Positions 27,022 to 36,972 of a DNA stretch of 64,000 nucleotides are shown one piece after another. Each line of letters begins with the position of its first letter. Position 1 is the first letter of the stretch. Below the pieces are notes generated by a model, which saw only the letters and a list, made by a program, of their open reading frames with translations, was not told the origin of the DNA and made no database searches. Made by a program: the position numbers and the translations under genes. The DNA lies in assembly GCF_001038425.2 (NCBI RefSeq), contig NZ_LDPV02000034.1, positions 62,001 through 126,000 of the forward strand, given 5' to 3'. Source of the DNA: Ornithinibacillus contaminans. GTDB taxonomy: Bacteria > Bacillota > Bacilli > Bacillales > Amphibacillaceae.

Positions 27022-27201
27022 TTATTGCTCGTTTCGTTGACGTAGCAAGCCGTCACCTAATAGGAAGATAACAATTGAAAAAATTGCTGCTACGACTAGT
27101 GTTGCAACAAGATCTAATGATTCACCAGCCATACTCGATAGAACATAAGAAAGTACAAAGCTAATTAATACTGCCCAAAAAATTGTAGCGATATAACGCA
27201 T
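27022..27201 (-). CDS. yjzD: YjzD-like (DUF2929) small membrane protein
   Basis: 59 residues from the ATG at 27201, with GAGGTG six bases upstream. The pattern MRYIATIFWAVLISFVLSYV, then SSMAGESLDLVATL and a second membrane helix, is the DUF2929 family. In B. subtilis yjzD lies upstream of yjaV and med, as here. Function unknown. Confidence 0.8.
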   Translation of the reverse strand: MRYIATIFWAVLISFVLSYVLSSMAGESLDLVATLVVAAIFSIVIFLLGDGLLRQRNEQ

Positions 27202-27391
27202 ATGTAACACCTCATTTTTCATAGCTTAATGTGTAACTCTAACGTATTTTATTCCGTCTCTAGTTTACCAAATCGGCGCCTAAATTGAAAGCGTTTCTTC
27301 ACAGGTAATGATAAAATCTCGTTAACTCATTAACTAACTAGTGCTAATTAACCAGATAAGGAAAATTTTACATAGAAGGGGGAATTAAAAA

Positions 27392-28000
27392 GTGAAGGTA
27401 TTAATCACAAACTGTTTTCACTGGATTGGGTATCATTATGTTAATCATTTCCTAGAAAAGGGAATGGAAGTAGGGGGAATAGATACAATTGACACAGAGA
27501 AAAAAGAACACCTTTCTTTGTTTTTAGGACGTAATAGTTCTTTCACGTTGCTGGAAAGAGAAGAGAATACTTATGATATTGTTATTCAAATTGATGATGG
27601 TAGTTTATGTAGCAACAAAACACCAAAAACATTTATGATTTGCACAAAGCCACCGAAACATGTTAAAAATACTAATTGTGTACTGTTATATTCACCAATG
27701 TTATTCGGAGAATGGATGGACATGACAGAGGATGGGGTCATTTGGAATGAAAAACTGATTCCATTTAATTCAAAAGAATTTCAAAAAAAAGCAGTTTACA
27801 TTGAAGATTTTCTTGATGCTACCTATCCAATCATGACTGGAACAACAATTCTTCGTGATTTAACGCTCATTTCTAAGAAAAATTTCCAAGACCGAGCAGT
27901 AAAACTTGAAAATTCGATCTATATTCGTGACAATGTACCTATAGAGGTTAACGTGGAGAATGTAAAGGCGCATTTTCAACGTTTCAAGAATTTATATTAA
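27392..28000 (+). CDS. yjaV: YjaV-like protein, degenerate NAD-epimerase-like fold
   Basis: 202 residues, GTG start with AAGGGGG upstream. The first residues (KVLITNCFHWIGYHYVNHFL) resemble a Rossmann start but lack the GxxGxxG nucleotide loop, so cofactor binding is doubtful. The middle has VLLYSPMLFGEWMDM. In B. subtilis yjaV precedes med in the same order; that is the main reason for the name. Confidence 0.65.
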   Translation: MKVLITNCFHWIGYHYVNHFLEKGMEVGGIDTIDTEKKEHLSLFLGRNSSFTLLEREENTYDIVIQIDDGSLCSNKTPKTFMICTKPPKHVKNTNCVLLYSPMLFGEWMDMTEDGVIWNEKLIPFNSKEFQKKAVYIEDFLDATYPIMTGTTILRDLTLISKKNFQDRAVKLENSIYIRDNVPIEVNVENVKAHFQRFKNLY

Positions 28001-28032
28001 GTGTCTACTCAATTTGAATGGAGTTGCCTACC

Positions 28033-28995
28033 TTGAAGAATAAATACTGTATTTTTATTCTAGCTATTATAGGGATAATGTTTATAAGTGGTTGTGCGCA
28101 GAATGAAAATCTAGGTGATTTGTATCGAGCTGGCATGCTTATGGAGGGTACGATAAAGGATCAACCATGGAATGAAAAGGGCTATGCTGGGTTGAAGGCA
28201 ATTGGAGAAGAATACGGTGTTGAGGTAGAGGCGATTGAGAATGTTTCAACAGAAGCAGAAGTTTCCAAAGCAGTCAGCAAACTTGTCGAAGACGGTGCAA
28301 ACCTTATATTTGGACACAGTAGCACATACGGCGAATATTTTTATCAGCTTTCACAGCATTATCCAGAGGTTCATTTTGTATATTTTAATGGCAATTATTA
28401 TCGTGAAAATTTAACTAGTATGACATTTAATTCGCATGCGATGGGATTCTTTGCGGGGATGCTAGCTAGTCAGATGTCATCTACTAAACAAGTTGGTATA
28501 ATTGCTGCATATCAATGGCAACCAGAAATAGAAGGATTTTATGAAGGTGTAAAATATCAAGATTCGAGTACGAATGTACAGATGGAATTTATATATGACT
28601 GGAATGACAAAGCAGTAGCTATAGAAGCTTACAACCGGATGAAGGCAAATGGAGTAGACGTGTTTTATCCAGCAGGAGATGTTTTCAGTGAGGAGATCAT
28701 CACTACTGCTAGCCAGGATAATCTATATGCACTTGGATTTGTTTCAGATCAGTTGGAAATTGAACCAGAAACAGTTTTAACAAGTACTGTACAACATGTT
28801 GACGAATTGTATACTCTCGCGGCTGAGGAATTTAATAACGGCAAATTAGATGGTGAAATACTTTCATTTGATTTTAAAGATGATTTTATTACTCTAGGGG
28901 AATTCAGCTCAAAGGTTCCAAGATACTATCAAGCAGAAATTAATAAAGCGATTGAAGAATATAAGAAAACAGGCTTACTACCTAATCAATACTAA
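28033..28995 (+). CDS. med: Med-like BMP-family lipoprotein
   Basis: 320 residues if translation begins at TTG 28033 (GGAG nine bases upstream, giving a normal signal MKNKYCIFILAIIG); the ATG at 28018 has no ribosome binding site. The lipobox is FISGCAQ. The BMP/PnrA fold is shown by LYRAGMLMEGTIKDQPWNEKG, LVEDGANLIFGHSSTYGEYF, QVGIIAAYQWQPEIEGFYEG and ANGVDVFYPAGDVFSEEI. In B. subtilis Med lies between yjaV and fabHA and affects comK expression and competence. comZ is not present between med and fabH here. Confidence 0.82.
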   Translation: MKNKYCIFILAIIGIMFISGCAQNENLGDLYRAGMLMEGTIKDQPWNEKGYAGLKAIGEEYGVEVEAIENVSTEAEVSKAVSKLVEDGANLIFGHSSTYGEYFYQLSQHYPEVHFVYFNGNYYRENLTSMTFNSHAMGFFAGMLASQMSSTKQVGIIAAYQWQPEIEGFYEGVKYQDSSTNVQMEFIYDWNDKAVAIEAYNRMKANGVDVFYPAGDVFSEEIITTASQDNLYALGFVSDQLEIEPETVLTSTVQHVDELYTLAAEEFNNGKLDGEILSFDFKDDFITLGEFSSKVPRYYQAEINKAIEEYKKTGLLPNQY

Positions 28996-29053
28996 GTCTT
29001 AATGGCGTTTGCTAGTAAGCCGCAAGAAGTTCTGTCTTGCAAGTCTTTCTTTT

Positions 29054-29082
29054 TTGCATTAAAATTAGTACCAAGTCATAAT
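29054..29082 (+). promoter_or_regulatory. fabH-fabF promoter with overlapping FapR operator
   Basis: TTGCAT (29054-29059), a 17-base spacer and CATAAT (29077-29082) make a SigA promoter. TTAGTACCAAGTCATAA at 29065-29081 matches the known FapR box pattern (TTAGTAC half-site with an inverted partner) and covers the -10. FapR represses fatty-acid and phospholipid synthesis genes and is released by malonyl-CoA. The operator assignment is from memory of the consensus. Confidence 0.8.
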
Positions 29083-29120
29083 ATTTGATAATAACTCAAA
29101 GAATGTAAGGGGATGTAAAT

Positions 29121-30059
29121 ATGGGTGTTGGCGTTTTAGGTGTTGGTCATTACGCTCCATCAAAGGTTGTTACGAATAAGGATTTAGAAAAAACGGTCGA
29201 TACAAGTGATGAATGGATCCGTACACGGACTGGTATAGAAGAAAGAAGAATCGCAGAAGATGATATGGATACTTCTGACATGGCATATCATGCGTCATTA
29301 AGTGCCCTGGAAGATGCTAATATAAAGCCTGAGGATATTGATTTAATTCTAGTTGCTACGGTTACACCTGATACACCGTTTCCGTCTGTTTCCTGTATGC
29401 TTCAAGAAAAACTAGGAGCTTGGAATGCAGCTGCAATGGATATTAGTGCTGCATGTGCTGGATTTATGTATGGAATGGTTACTGCGAAGCAATTTATTGA
29501 TTCAAATGTCTACAAGCATATTTTAGTTGTAGGTGCGGAAAAATTATCTAAGATTACTGACTGGTCTGATCGTAATACTTGTGTGCTATTTGGTGATGGT
29601 GCAGGCGCAGCGGTAATGGGAGAAGTAGCGGATGGAAAAGGTATTCTATCCTTTGAGCTAGGAGCAAATGGTGCTGGTGGGCCACATCTGTATCAAAAGG
29701 ATGACGGCTACCTTTATATGAATGGGCGAGAGGTATTTAAGTTTGCAGTAAGACAAATGCCAGACTCATCTGTCAATGTGATTGAAAAAATTGGATTAGG
29801 CAAAGAAGATGTGGATTATCTAATCCCACACCAAGCGAATATTCGTATTATGGAAGCGGCAAGAGAGAAGCTAGGGATTTCTGAGGATCGCATGGCGACG
29901 ACAATTAAGAAATACGGAAATAACTCTTCGGCGTCCATACCTATGGCTTTATCCGAAAGTGTAAAAGATGGTAAAATTAAGGAAAATGATTTAATCGTGT
30001 TAGTTGGTTTTGGTGCTGGCTTAACATGGGGAGCAATCGCTTTACGTTGGGGACGTTAA
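29121..30059 (+). CDS. fabH: 3-oxoacyl-ACP synthase III (FabH)
   Basis: 312 residues. FabH condenses an acyl-CoA primer (branched or acetyl) with malonyl-ACP to begin fatty acid synthesis. The Cys is in [12 protein letters not shown] (about 112), the His in [12 protein letters not shown] (about 239), the Asn in [13 protein letters not shown] (about 269), and the C-terminal [17 protein letters not shown] is typical. It follows the FapR box and leads into fabF 52 bases later. The start has AAGGGGATG upstream. Confidence 0.97.
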   Translation: MGVGVLGVGHYAPSKVVTNKDLEKTVDTSDEWIRTRTGIEERRIAEDDMDTSDMAYHASLSALEDANIKPEDIDLILVATVTPDTPFPSVSCMLQEKLGAWNAAAMDISAACAGFMYGMVTAKQFIDSNVYKHILVVGAEKLSKITDWSDRNTCVLFGDGAGAAVMGEVADGKGILSFELGANGAGGPHLYQKDDGYLYMNGREVFKFAVRQMPDSSVNVIEKIGLGKEDVDYLIPHQANIRIMEAAREKLGISEDRMATTIKKYGNNSSASIPMALSESVKDGKIKENDLIVLVGFGAGLTWGAIALRWGR

Positions 30060-30111
30060 CCATTAAACGTATTAGCATTGTAAAAAAACAATAGTAGGAG
30101 GAGTACCAATC

Positions 30112-31350
30112 ATGGCGGAAAGAAGAGTAGTTGTGACAGGTCTTGGAGCAGTTACCCCAATTGGTAATGACGTGGAATCAATGTGGGAAAATCTCCTTGC
30201 AGGTAACTCTGGTATAGATTTTGTAACTCGAGTCAATAAAGATGAGTTTCCAGCAAAAGTTGCAGCTGAAGTAAAAGATTTTGACCCAACTGTATATATC
30301 GATAAAAAAGATGCACGTAAGATGGATCCATTTACGCAATTTGCCGTTGCTGCATCTAAGATGGCATTAAAGGATGCAAATTTGGAAATTACGGATGAGA
30401 ATGCACATCGTATTGGCGTATGGATTGGTTCTGGTATTGGCGGCATGCAAACCTATGAAGATCAAATTAGAAAGTTTATGGAAAAAGGATATAAGCGAGT
30501 TAGTCCATTTTTTGTACCGATGATGATTCCAGATATGGCTGCTGGCCAAGTATCAATTCAAACAGGTGCAAAAGGAATTAACTCTTGTACCGTTACAGCA
30601 TGTGCATCAGGAGCAAACTCTATTGGAGATGCGTTTAAATCAATTGCGCGCGGTGATGCGGATTACATGATTGCTGGTGGAGCAGAGGCACCGATTACCA
30701 ATATGTCATTTGCTGGTTTTTCATCGGCAAAAGCATTATCTACAAATGATGATCCGAAAACAGCAAGTCGTCCATTCGATAGTAACCGTGATGGTTTTGT
30801 AATGGGTGAGGGATCTGGAATCGTTATCCTAGAAACACTAGAAAGTGCACTAGAGCGTGGGGCTCACATTTATGCAGAGATTGTTGGCTATGGTGCAACT
30901 GGAGATGCTTATCATATCACTGCTCCAGCTGAAAATGGAGAAGGGGCAGCAAGAGCGATGCAACATGCATTACGCGATGCAGGTCTGAAGCCAGAGGAAG
31001 TCGATTATATTAATGCACATGGAACAAGTACCGATTTAAATGATAAATTTGAAACAGAAGCAATCAAAACTGTATTCGGTGAGCATGCGTATAAACTGGC
31101 AGTATCATCAACCAAGTCAATGACTGGTCACTTACTAGGAGCTGCAGGCGGTGTTGAAGCTGTTATCGCTGTAAAATCGATTGTAAATGGCATGATTCCA
31201 CCAACAACAAATTACGAAACTCCAGATCCAGCATGTGATTTGGATTACGTACCGAACAAAGCAAGAAAACAAGAAGTGAATGTTGTCTTAAGTAATTCAT
31301 TAGGGTTTGGCGGGCATAATGTATCTCTTATTTTTAAAAAATATCAATAA
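30112..31350 (+). CDS. fabF: 3-oxoacyl-ACP synthase II (FabF)
   Basis: 412 residues. FabF elongates acyl-ACP chains. The Cys is in [14 protein letters not shown] (about 164), with His in [12 protein letters not shown] (about 303) and [11 protein letters not shown] (about 340); [15 protein letters not shown] ends the protein. The N-terminus [17 protein letters not shown] is standard. It shares the FapR-controlled transcript with fabH. AGGAGG precedes the ATG. Confidence 0.97.
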   Translation: MAERRVVVTGLGAVTPIGNDVESMWENLLAGNSGIDFVTRVNKDEFPAKVAAEVKDFDPTVYIDKKDARKMDPFTQFAVAASKMALKDANLEITDENAHRIGVWIGSGIGGMQTYEDQIRKFMEKGYKRVSPFFVPMMIPDMAAGQVSIQTGAKGINSCTVTACASGANSIGDAFKSIARGDADYMIAGGAEAPITNMSFAGFSSAKALSTNDDPKTASRPFDSNRDGFVMGEGSGIVILETLESALERGAHIYAEIVGYGATGDAYHITAPAENGEGAARAMQHALRDAGLKPEEVDYINAHGTSTDLNDKFETEAIKTVFGEHAYKLAVSSTKSMTGHLLGAAGGVEAVIAVKSIVNGMIPPTTNYETPDPACDLDYVPNKARKQEVNVVLSNSLGFGGHNVSLIFKKYQ

Positions 31351-31356
31351 TAAAGT

Positions 31357-31388
31357 TAAGGGCTGACTGTTGAAGTCGGCCCTTTTTC
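31357..31388 (+). terminator. Terminator after fabF
   Basis: AGGGCTGACT and AGTCGGCCCT pair with one wobble, a five-base loop and a T tract. Confidence 0.85.
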
Positions 31389-31424
31389 TATTGGAGAGGA
31401 GGAAAACCGAATTTCGTTCGGGTT

Positions 31425-31615
31425 GTCCTGAGCTTGGGGGAATCCTGAACCTTGCGTGTAACTCCGAACTGAATCCCGAACTAGAGCGAGGGAGTCCCGG
31501 AGCTAATACATGAAGTCCCGAACCCTAACACCAATCCCGAACCAAATCAAATAAATGCCGAAGTGCTAGTCAGAAACCCCGAATTTCCACCGAGAAATCC
31601 CGAACCTACCGAACC
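31425..31615. repeat. Cluster of degenerate TCCCGAAC-type repeats, mostly 19-21 bp apart
   Basis: Starts of the core C(C/T)GAA or a close variant (CTGAG, CCGGA) are at 31428, 31445, 31464, 31476, 31497, 31518, 31537, 31558, 31579, 31600 and 31609. The successive gaps are 17, 19, 12, 21, 21, 19, 21, 21, 21 and 9. Most cores are preceded by T or C and C (TCCCGAAC). The spacers between cores differ in sequence, so it is not a CRISPR array or a simple tandem repeat. The region has no ORF or ribosome binding site. A G-quadruplex-type tract on the minus strand follows at 31618-31647. Confidence 0.75.
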
Positions 31616-31617
31616 AA

Positions 31618-31647
31618 CCCAATCCCAGTCTCACCCCACCCCAACCC
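31618..31647 (-). other. Putative G-quadruplex tract
   Basis: The minus strand reads, in order, runs of GGG, GGGG, GGGG, GGG and GGG with loops of 2, 1, 7 and 3 bases, fitting the G3+N1-7 pattern. A further run of six G lies just beyond (31659-31664). This is unusual in such an AT-rich genome. It lies at the end of the repeat cluster. Confidence 0.55.
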
Positions 31648-31753
31648 ACAAATCCATCCCCCCACAATAATAACAATCACTATCATGTATCCCGCATAAC
31701 ACGCATAAAATGAAATAAAAAAGCTTTTGGACAAGCGTGGGTGGTTGAATATA

Positions 31754-31960
31754 ATGGGGTATGCCATTTTATTTTTAGTAGGATTTGGACTAGCTGTTAC
31801 GGGTGGGGTCACCATGATTGCTTATATGAATTTTTTGCCTGCTGGTGTGTCGTGGGTGGAGTATTTCCTCTATATTAGCGGCAGAATAGAATGTTATTTT
31901 TTCCCGGTTGGTTTTATCATAATGGCTTTTGTTATCTATGCGTATCCGAACAGACCGTGA
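31754..31960 (+). CDS. Small two-helix membrane protein, 68 residues
   Basis: The ATG at 31754 has GGTGG upstream. The sequence MGYAILFLVGFGLAVTGGV, then FLPAGVSWVEYFLYISG and YFFPVGFIIMAFVIYAYP gives two membrane helices. No family is recognised, but the Gly-rich first helix with the LPAG turn looks conserved. Confidence 0.55.
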   Translation: MGYAILFLVGFGLAVTGGVTMIAYMNFLPAGVSWVEYFLYISGRIECYFFPVGFIIMAFVIYAYPNRP

Positions 31961-32099
31961 CCCGATAATTTGCGCTCTCTCGAATAATTTTTTAAATGAT
32001 GGTCATAATGTATTTTAAGCGTATGTTCAAAAAGAACTGGAATAGATGGTAAATTTTTGAACAACCTCAGTAGATACATTCGGGAAGTGAGGGGTGTTG

Positions 32100-32873
32100 A
32101 TGTTATATTTACACGATGTTTGGGTGAACTGGTTTGAAGGAGAAGAAAACGGCTATAATGTATGTTATTTTCATGAATGGCGTAAAGATGATGGTATTGA
32201 ATTATTAGACCAAGTCCCATTAGTATACATAACTGAACGGTTGTATCAATACATTGAAAATGATATGCATGACCTGCCGCAAATGCTCCTTGATGCCATT
32301 TATAAACGTGCCTATACGCGTAAAGGACAGGATCGCTCAGTGGTTGAATATGCCTGTGTGGTAACGGATGGTAATGATATTATGGCGTTTGATACGATCG
32401 GCTATCGGATTCCTATTCGGAAAAGTCGTCTGATTCCAAGACAAGAACAGCTTGTGTATGAAATGATCGAAAAGTCAAAGCCTCAGAGCTTTGGATTTGA
32501 TGACGAGCATTATCAGAAGGAGTATCATATGTTATCCATGTCTCCAGATTTAGTATTTGGATTGACAAGGCGAGAACGCCAGTTGAAGCAATTATTAATG
32601 ATGGGATTAGATCAACTAAGAACCTCCAATAATTTAGAAGAACTACGTTACTGGTTAACCGAATGGAATCCAAAAAAATATCCTTTCATTCGATTTATGG
32701 ATGAAGATGAAGTATGGCAGGCGCTGTATGATGGGGTGAAATTTGGTTGGAGTGATGCTCATGAGGAGCTTTGTGAGAAGCTTATAAAGGGTCAACCATT
32801 TCTGGAAAAAATGTGGGAGATGGAAAGCCAGTACGGTGAAGGTACATCCAAACAAAAATCAAAAAATCAGTAA
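32100..32873 (+). CDS. yjbA: YjbA-like (UPF0736) protein
   Basis: 257 residues from the ATG at 32100, with GAGGGG upstream; a GTG two codons earlier is possible. The core [59 protein letters not shown] and [20 protein letters not shown] is the UPF0736 family. Function unknown. In B. subtilis yjbA is the neighbour of trpS, as here. Confidence 0.88.
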   Translation: MLYLHDVWVNWFEGEENGYNVCYFHEWRKDDGIELLDQVPLVYITERLYQYIENDMHDLPQMLLDAIYKRAYTRKGQDRSVVEYACVVTDGNDIMAFDTIGYRIPIRKSRLIPRQEQLVYEMIEKSKPQSFGFDDEHYQKEYHMLSMSPDLVFGLTRRERQLKQLLMMGLDQLRTSNNLEELRYWLTEWNPKKYPFIRFMDEDEVWQALYDGVKFGWSDAHEELCEKLIKGQPFLEKMWEMESQYGEGTSKQKSKNQ

Positions 32874-32944
32874 TAATAGAACTGCCCCTAAAGGTTTGTT
32901 TTTTGAGCACAATCCTTCAGGGGCAATTTCTTGTTTTCATTTGT

Positions 32945-33949
<1,005 letters not shown>

Positions 33950-35935
33950 TCATATTTTATTTATTTTAGGGAACAAAAAAAGCCCATTCATTCCCTTAAA
34001 ACAAGGGACGAATGAACCCCCGTGTGCCACCGTACCACTAAACTTTGGGTATGCCCATTCCTCATTCGTCCCGTTAAATTCCTCTAAAGCCTCAATTATA
34101 AACTTTATTATACTAGCCTCATCTTTCCCAATTTTATTAGGATCTTTATCCCACAAGGTAGATAATAGGCTAAATAGGACTATTTGATTTTGTTCTTTTA
34201 CTTTCTTTTTACTTACTCTGCCTTTTTCAGTTTTGAGTTCTTCTTTTAATTGATTAAATTTTTCGGTAGGTACGGTGGTGATGCTCATTGCCTTTTTAGC
34301 AAACTTTAAATTAATTACCATTTCCTTATTTGGCTTATACTCAATTGATTCTATCACATGTTTTAAATAATTTCTTACTTGCTTAGTTGTTTGATTTTTA
34401 TAAAATGTTTCAGGCTGAAGTAATAACCCTACAACTTCCTGCAATTCAACTTTTTTCATACTTTGTTCTTCTTGTTCTTCGTTTAATTGGTTTTTTTGCT
34501 TTCTTAATGTCCTAATCTCTTTAGTTAATTCCTCACCTTGTTTTATTAAATCCATTTTAAACTCCGGATCAGTTACTTGACCAATACTAGAGATAATTCC
34601 TTGCTTAGACTCTTCAGCTTTTTTAATTTTATTATCTAAGCCATTTATCTTCTCAAGGTAGGCAGTATTATTTTCTAAAGCATCCTTTTGATAACTATAT
34701 AAAGTTTTCAGTACATTGAGCAATACAGTTGCATTACCAAATATGTCAAGAACTATATTATCAACCTTTTCACAACGCACCAATTTCTTATTACGACAGT
34801 TTTGACCTTTACTTTTTATTGCTACATCACATTTGTAATAATAAAATTTAGAACGTGTCCCATCTTTTTTTACTTTTCCCAATGTATATGTGCCATTCAT
34901 AGCTCTACCACATTCATTACATTTCAACATACTAGAAAGTAAATAGGGACTATTTTCTCTTTGAGGGTCATAGTGCTCTTGTTTAGGCTTTCTTTCCTGT
35001 AGTTTTTGTTGAACTTTCTCCCATGTTTCAAACGGAACAATTGGAGTGAAATCAGGTTCTTTCCCTTCCCTGAAGTTTTTACTCCAATACCATTCCTCAA
35101 CGGGGTTATCTGATCTTCTTTTCTTAGTAATTCTTTTTCTTCTATTCTTAACCATATAACCAGTATAAGATGGATTTCTAAGAATTCTCCAGATTTTTTT
35201 GCTGTTGAAGTAGATCCCTTTGTAATTTTCTTCTGTTCCTTTTTTACGGTATTTTTTTAACTCATTTTCATTTAAAATATCAGTATACTCTTCGTCTGCC
35301 AAGCGTACAATTTCACTCTGGCTTTTATCATCTTCTAAATACCATTTAAAGATATTTTTAACCAATTGAATTTCTTTTCTATCACCTAAACAGTATTTTT
35401 TCCTTTTCTTCCCACCAATTTCAACATCTTCTACTGAGAGCCCTATTGGAATCGTACCACCAACATAGCAACCCATATCAACGAGTTCATTCATGTTTGC
35501 AGATACTTTCTTTCTAACGTCTTCACGCATATTCTGATCAAATATAGACTGGATTAAATCCATCATTGTATTACTGTTCCAATCAAGAAGGTTTACTTCC
35601 TTACCACTATTCGCAAAGAATATACTAACACCCTTTTCCTGCAAGCTAGTAGTCATATTTATAAAGTCCTTAACTACCCGTGTGTATCTGCTGCTGTCAT
35701 AGCAAATTAAATATGTAATATTGTAAGTGTCAATATCCTTTAGTAATTGTTGAAAAGCAGGACGGTCTTCAAAATTCTCGCTAGAAACATCTTCATCATA
35801 ATAACCTTCATTGACAAGAGTAATGGAGTTATTGTCAGCAAAACTTTTAATAGCATTATACTGCTGTTGTGGACTAATTTTGTTTCCTGTTTTATCTACA
35901 CTTGTTCTTATATAAGCAGCACCTAATTTCAACAA
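33950..35935 (-). CDS. Large serine recombinase, probable integrase of the island
   Basis: 661 residues. The N-terminal resolvase domain (1-150) has the catalytic Ser in AAYIRTSVDKTG (about 12), and YDSSRYTRVVKDF with FANSGKEVNL. The recombinase domain follows (SQSEIVRLADEE, NPSYTGYMVKNRRKR). The zinc ribbon has SSMLKCNECGRAMNG and CDVAIKSKGQNC. A coiled coil (about 430-500) and C-terminal tail follow. The start is TTG at 35935 with AAGGAGG upstream. The last residues (about 625-661) are encoded by the trpS T-box region, which strongly suggests that the original gene ended differently and that the reading frame was extended when the element integrated. Confidence 0.9.
   Translation of the reverse strand: MLKLGAAYIRTSVDKTGNKISPQQQYNAIKSFADNNSITLVNEGYYDEDVSSENFEDRPAFQQLLKDIDTYNITYLICYDSSRYTRVVKDFINMTTSLQEKGVSIFFANSGKEVNLLDWNSNTMMDLIQSIFDQNMREDVRKKVSANMNELVDMGCYVGGTIPIGLSVEDVEIGGKKRKKYCLGDRKEIQLVKNIFKWYLEDDKSQSEIVRLADEEYTDILNENELKKYRKKGTEENYKGIYFNSKKIWRILRNPSYTGYMVKNRRKRITKKRRSDNPVEEWYWSKNFREGKEPDFTPIVPFETWEKVQQKLQERKPKQEHYDPQRENSPYLLSSMLKCNECGRAMNGTYTLGKVKKDGTRSKFYYYKCDVAIKSKGQNCRNKKLVRCEKVDNIVLDIFGNATVLLNVLKTLYSYQKDALENNTAYLEKINGLDNKIKKAEESKQGIISSIGQVTDPEFKMDLIKQGEELTKEIRTLRKQKNQLNEEQEEQSMKKVELQEVVGLLLQPETFYKNQTTKQVRNYLKHVIESIEYKPNKEMVINLKFAKKAMSITTVPTEKFNQLKEELKTEKGRVSKKKVKEQNQIVLFSLLSTLWDKDPNKIGKDEASIIKFIIEALEEFNGTNEEWAYPKFSGTVAHGGSFVPCFKGMNGLFLFPKINKI
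33973..34060 (-). promoter_or_regulatory. trpS T-box riboswitch, 3' half only (antiterminator and terminator)
   Basis: On the minus strand the bulge TGGC (complement of 34026-34029) sits in ACGGTGGCAC followed by ACGGGGG, close to the T-box consensus. TGGC pairs with GCCA at the 3' end of tRNA-Trp, whose discriminator base is G. The terminator follows: TTCATTCG, CCCTT, a TTTT loop, AAGGG, AATGAA, and a run of seven T at 33975-33981. Stem I with a Trp specifier is not visible upstream; recombinase coding sequence occupies that space. A matching inverted repeat GGGACGAATG/CATTCGTCCC lies at 34063-34072 and 34005-34014. Confidence 0.75.
34003..34080. other. Putative attachment-site junction (attL) of the island
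   Basis: Host-like T-box sequence joins recombinase coding sequence somewhere in this interval. The exact crossover dinucleotide cannot be fixed from one end alone. The other junction should carry the missing T-box stem I. Confidence 0.4.
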
Positions 35936-36351
35936 ATCTCCTCCTTTTCCACCAAGAATTAGGGCTAATATCCTTCTGTAATCAGAGTTATCACCTTAAG
36001 TATATAATCACCTATGTATAAAAATAAGTAGGATTACAGGTATATCTTTGCTTCTTTTATAATACTTTGTCCTTGTCTTTTGCGCAAAAGTTTAGCATAA
36101 AGGGGACAACACTTCAGATAAAACAATTATACTACTACATTGCTAATTAGATAAATAAAGAATTAGAAGTAATCACGATTATGAAAATAATTGAAGTTTT
36201 GAATTAAAACTTTTGATTGCTGGTACTTATCCGTCTATTTTAGGTCAGTTAATCAACTCAAAATGCAAGGCCTTTACCTCTATTATGTTATTGCGGAGAA
36301 ATTAAAGAAAGCGCGTTAGAATAGTTTTAAATTAAATGGAGGTGAATGACC
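35936..36351. other. Gene-free stretch upstream of the recombinase
   Basis: About 410 bases, very AT-rich. No ORF with a ribosome binding site. It should hold the promoters for the recombinase and the divergent membrane protein, but I cannot place them with confidence. Confidence 0.4.
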
Positions 36352-36864
36352 GTGGGGAAAGTGATTGATTCACTGTGGCACAAATTGGCTTTGTTGGCTA
36401 TAATGATTTACTATTCAGGAATTTTTACAACCATATGCTTACCGATGATGTGGTTGCATTACAGAATACCAGCCATAAATTATTATATTTTTTCTCTAGG
36501 GATATTGTTTTTGGGTGGGGTGATTTTCAATTTAGTTTTAAATATATATCCTATCAAAGAAAAGGAATTAAAGGAGGAAATCCCAAAGTATTTTGTTATC
36601 AGCACTTTTACTGGTAAATTCATTACCTACAGTTTACTTAGTCTTACGATTTTTATTTTAACAGATAATTTTATTGTTAGTATATATTACCTATTGTTTC
36701 TAATGAGTGGGGGATTTTTTTGGTTCTGTATTCTTAGAGGATATATTTTGGCTAAAAGAAATTATAAGGAAAGTGAAATTAAAAAAGGTATTCCTTGGCA
36801 AGGAAAGGTATTGGTGTTTAGTATCCCAATTTCTTTAATACTAGGATATTTTATGTTTTATTAA
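36352..36864 (+). CDS. Orphan membrane protein, 170 residues
   Basis: The GTG at 36352 has GGAGGTGA at good spacing; the ATG at 36346 is too close to it. Four to five membrane segments, with a cytoplasmic loop NIYPIKEKELKEEIPKYF and a basic loop LAKRNYKESEIKKGIPWQ. No family recognised. It is transcribed toward the 418-residue gene and ends in a shared terminator. Confidence 0.6.
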   Translation: MGKVIDSLWHKLALLAIMIYYSGIFTTICLPMMWLHYRIPAINYYIFSLGILFLGGVIFNLVLNIYPIKEKELKEEIPKYFVISTFTGKFITYSLLSLTIFILTDNFIVSIYYLLFLMSGGFFWFCILRGYILAKRNYKESEIKKGIPWQGKVLVFSIPISLILGYFMFY

Positions 36865-36887
36865 AATAATTTGTTTGCTATATTTAC

Positions 36888-36948
36888 AGCTGTAGGGTGA
36901 ATGTGCTGATTATAAAATATCAGCTCATCATTTAACCTACAGCTATTT
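36888..36948. terminator. Bidirectional branched terminator
   Basis: AGCTGTAGG (36888-36896) pairs with CCTACAGCT (36936-36944), and GCTGAT pairs with ATCAGC inside. Confidence 0.7.
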
Positions 36949-36972
36949 TAATATAAAAACAAATGTGGATTT

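Noticed and set aside
31425-31615. CRISPR array
   Set aside because: The conserved unit is only 5-8 bases, not a 25-40 base repeat, spacers are shorter than in CRISPR, and no cas genes are present.
36240-36340. Gene remnant upstream of the orphan membrane protein
   Set aside because: Short open stretches exist but none has family-like sequence or a ribosome binding site.
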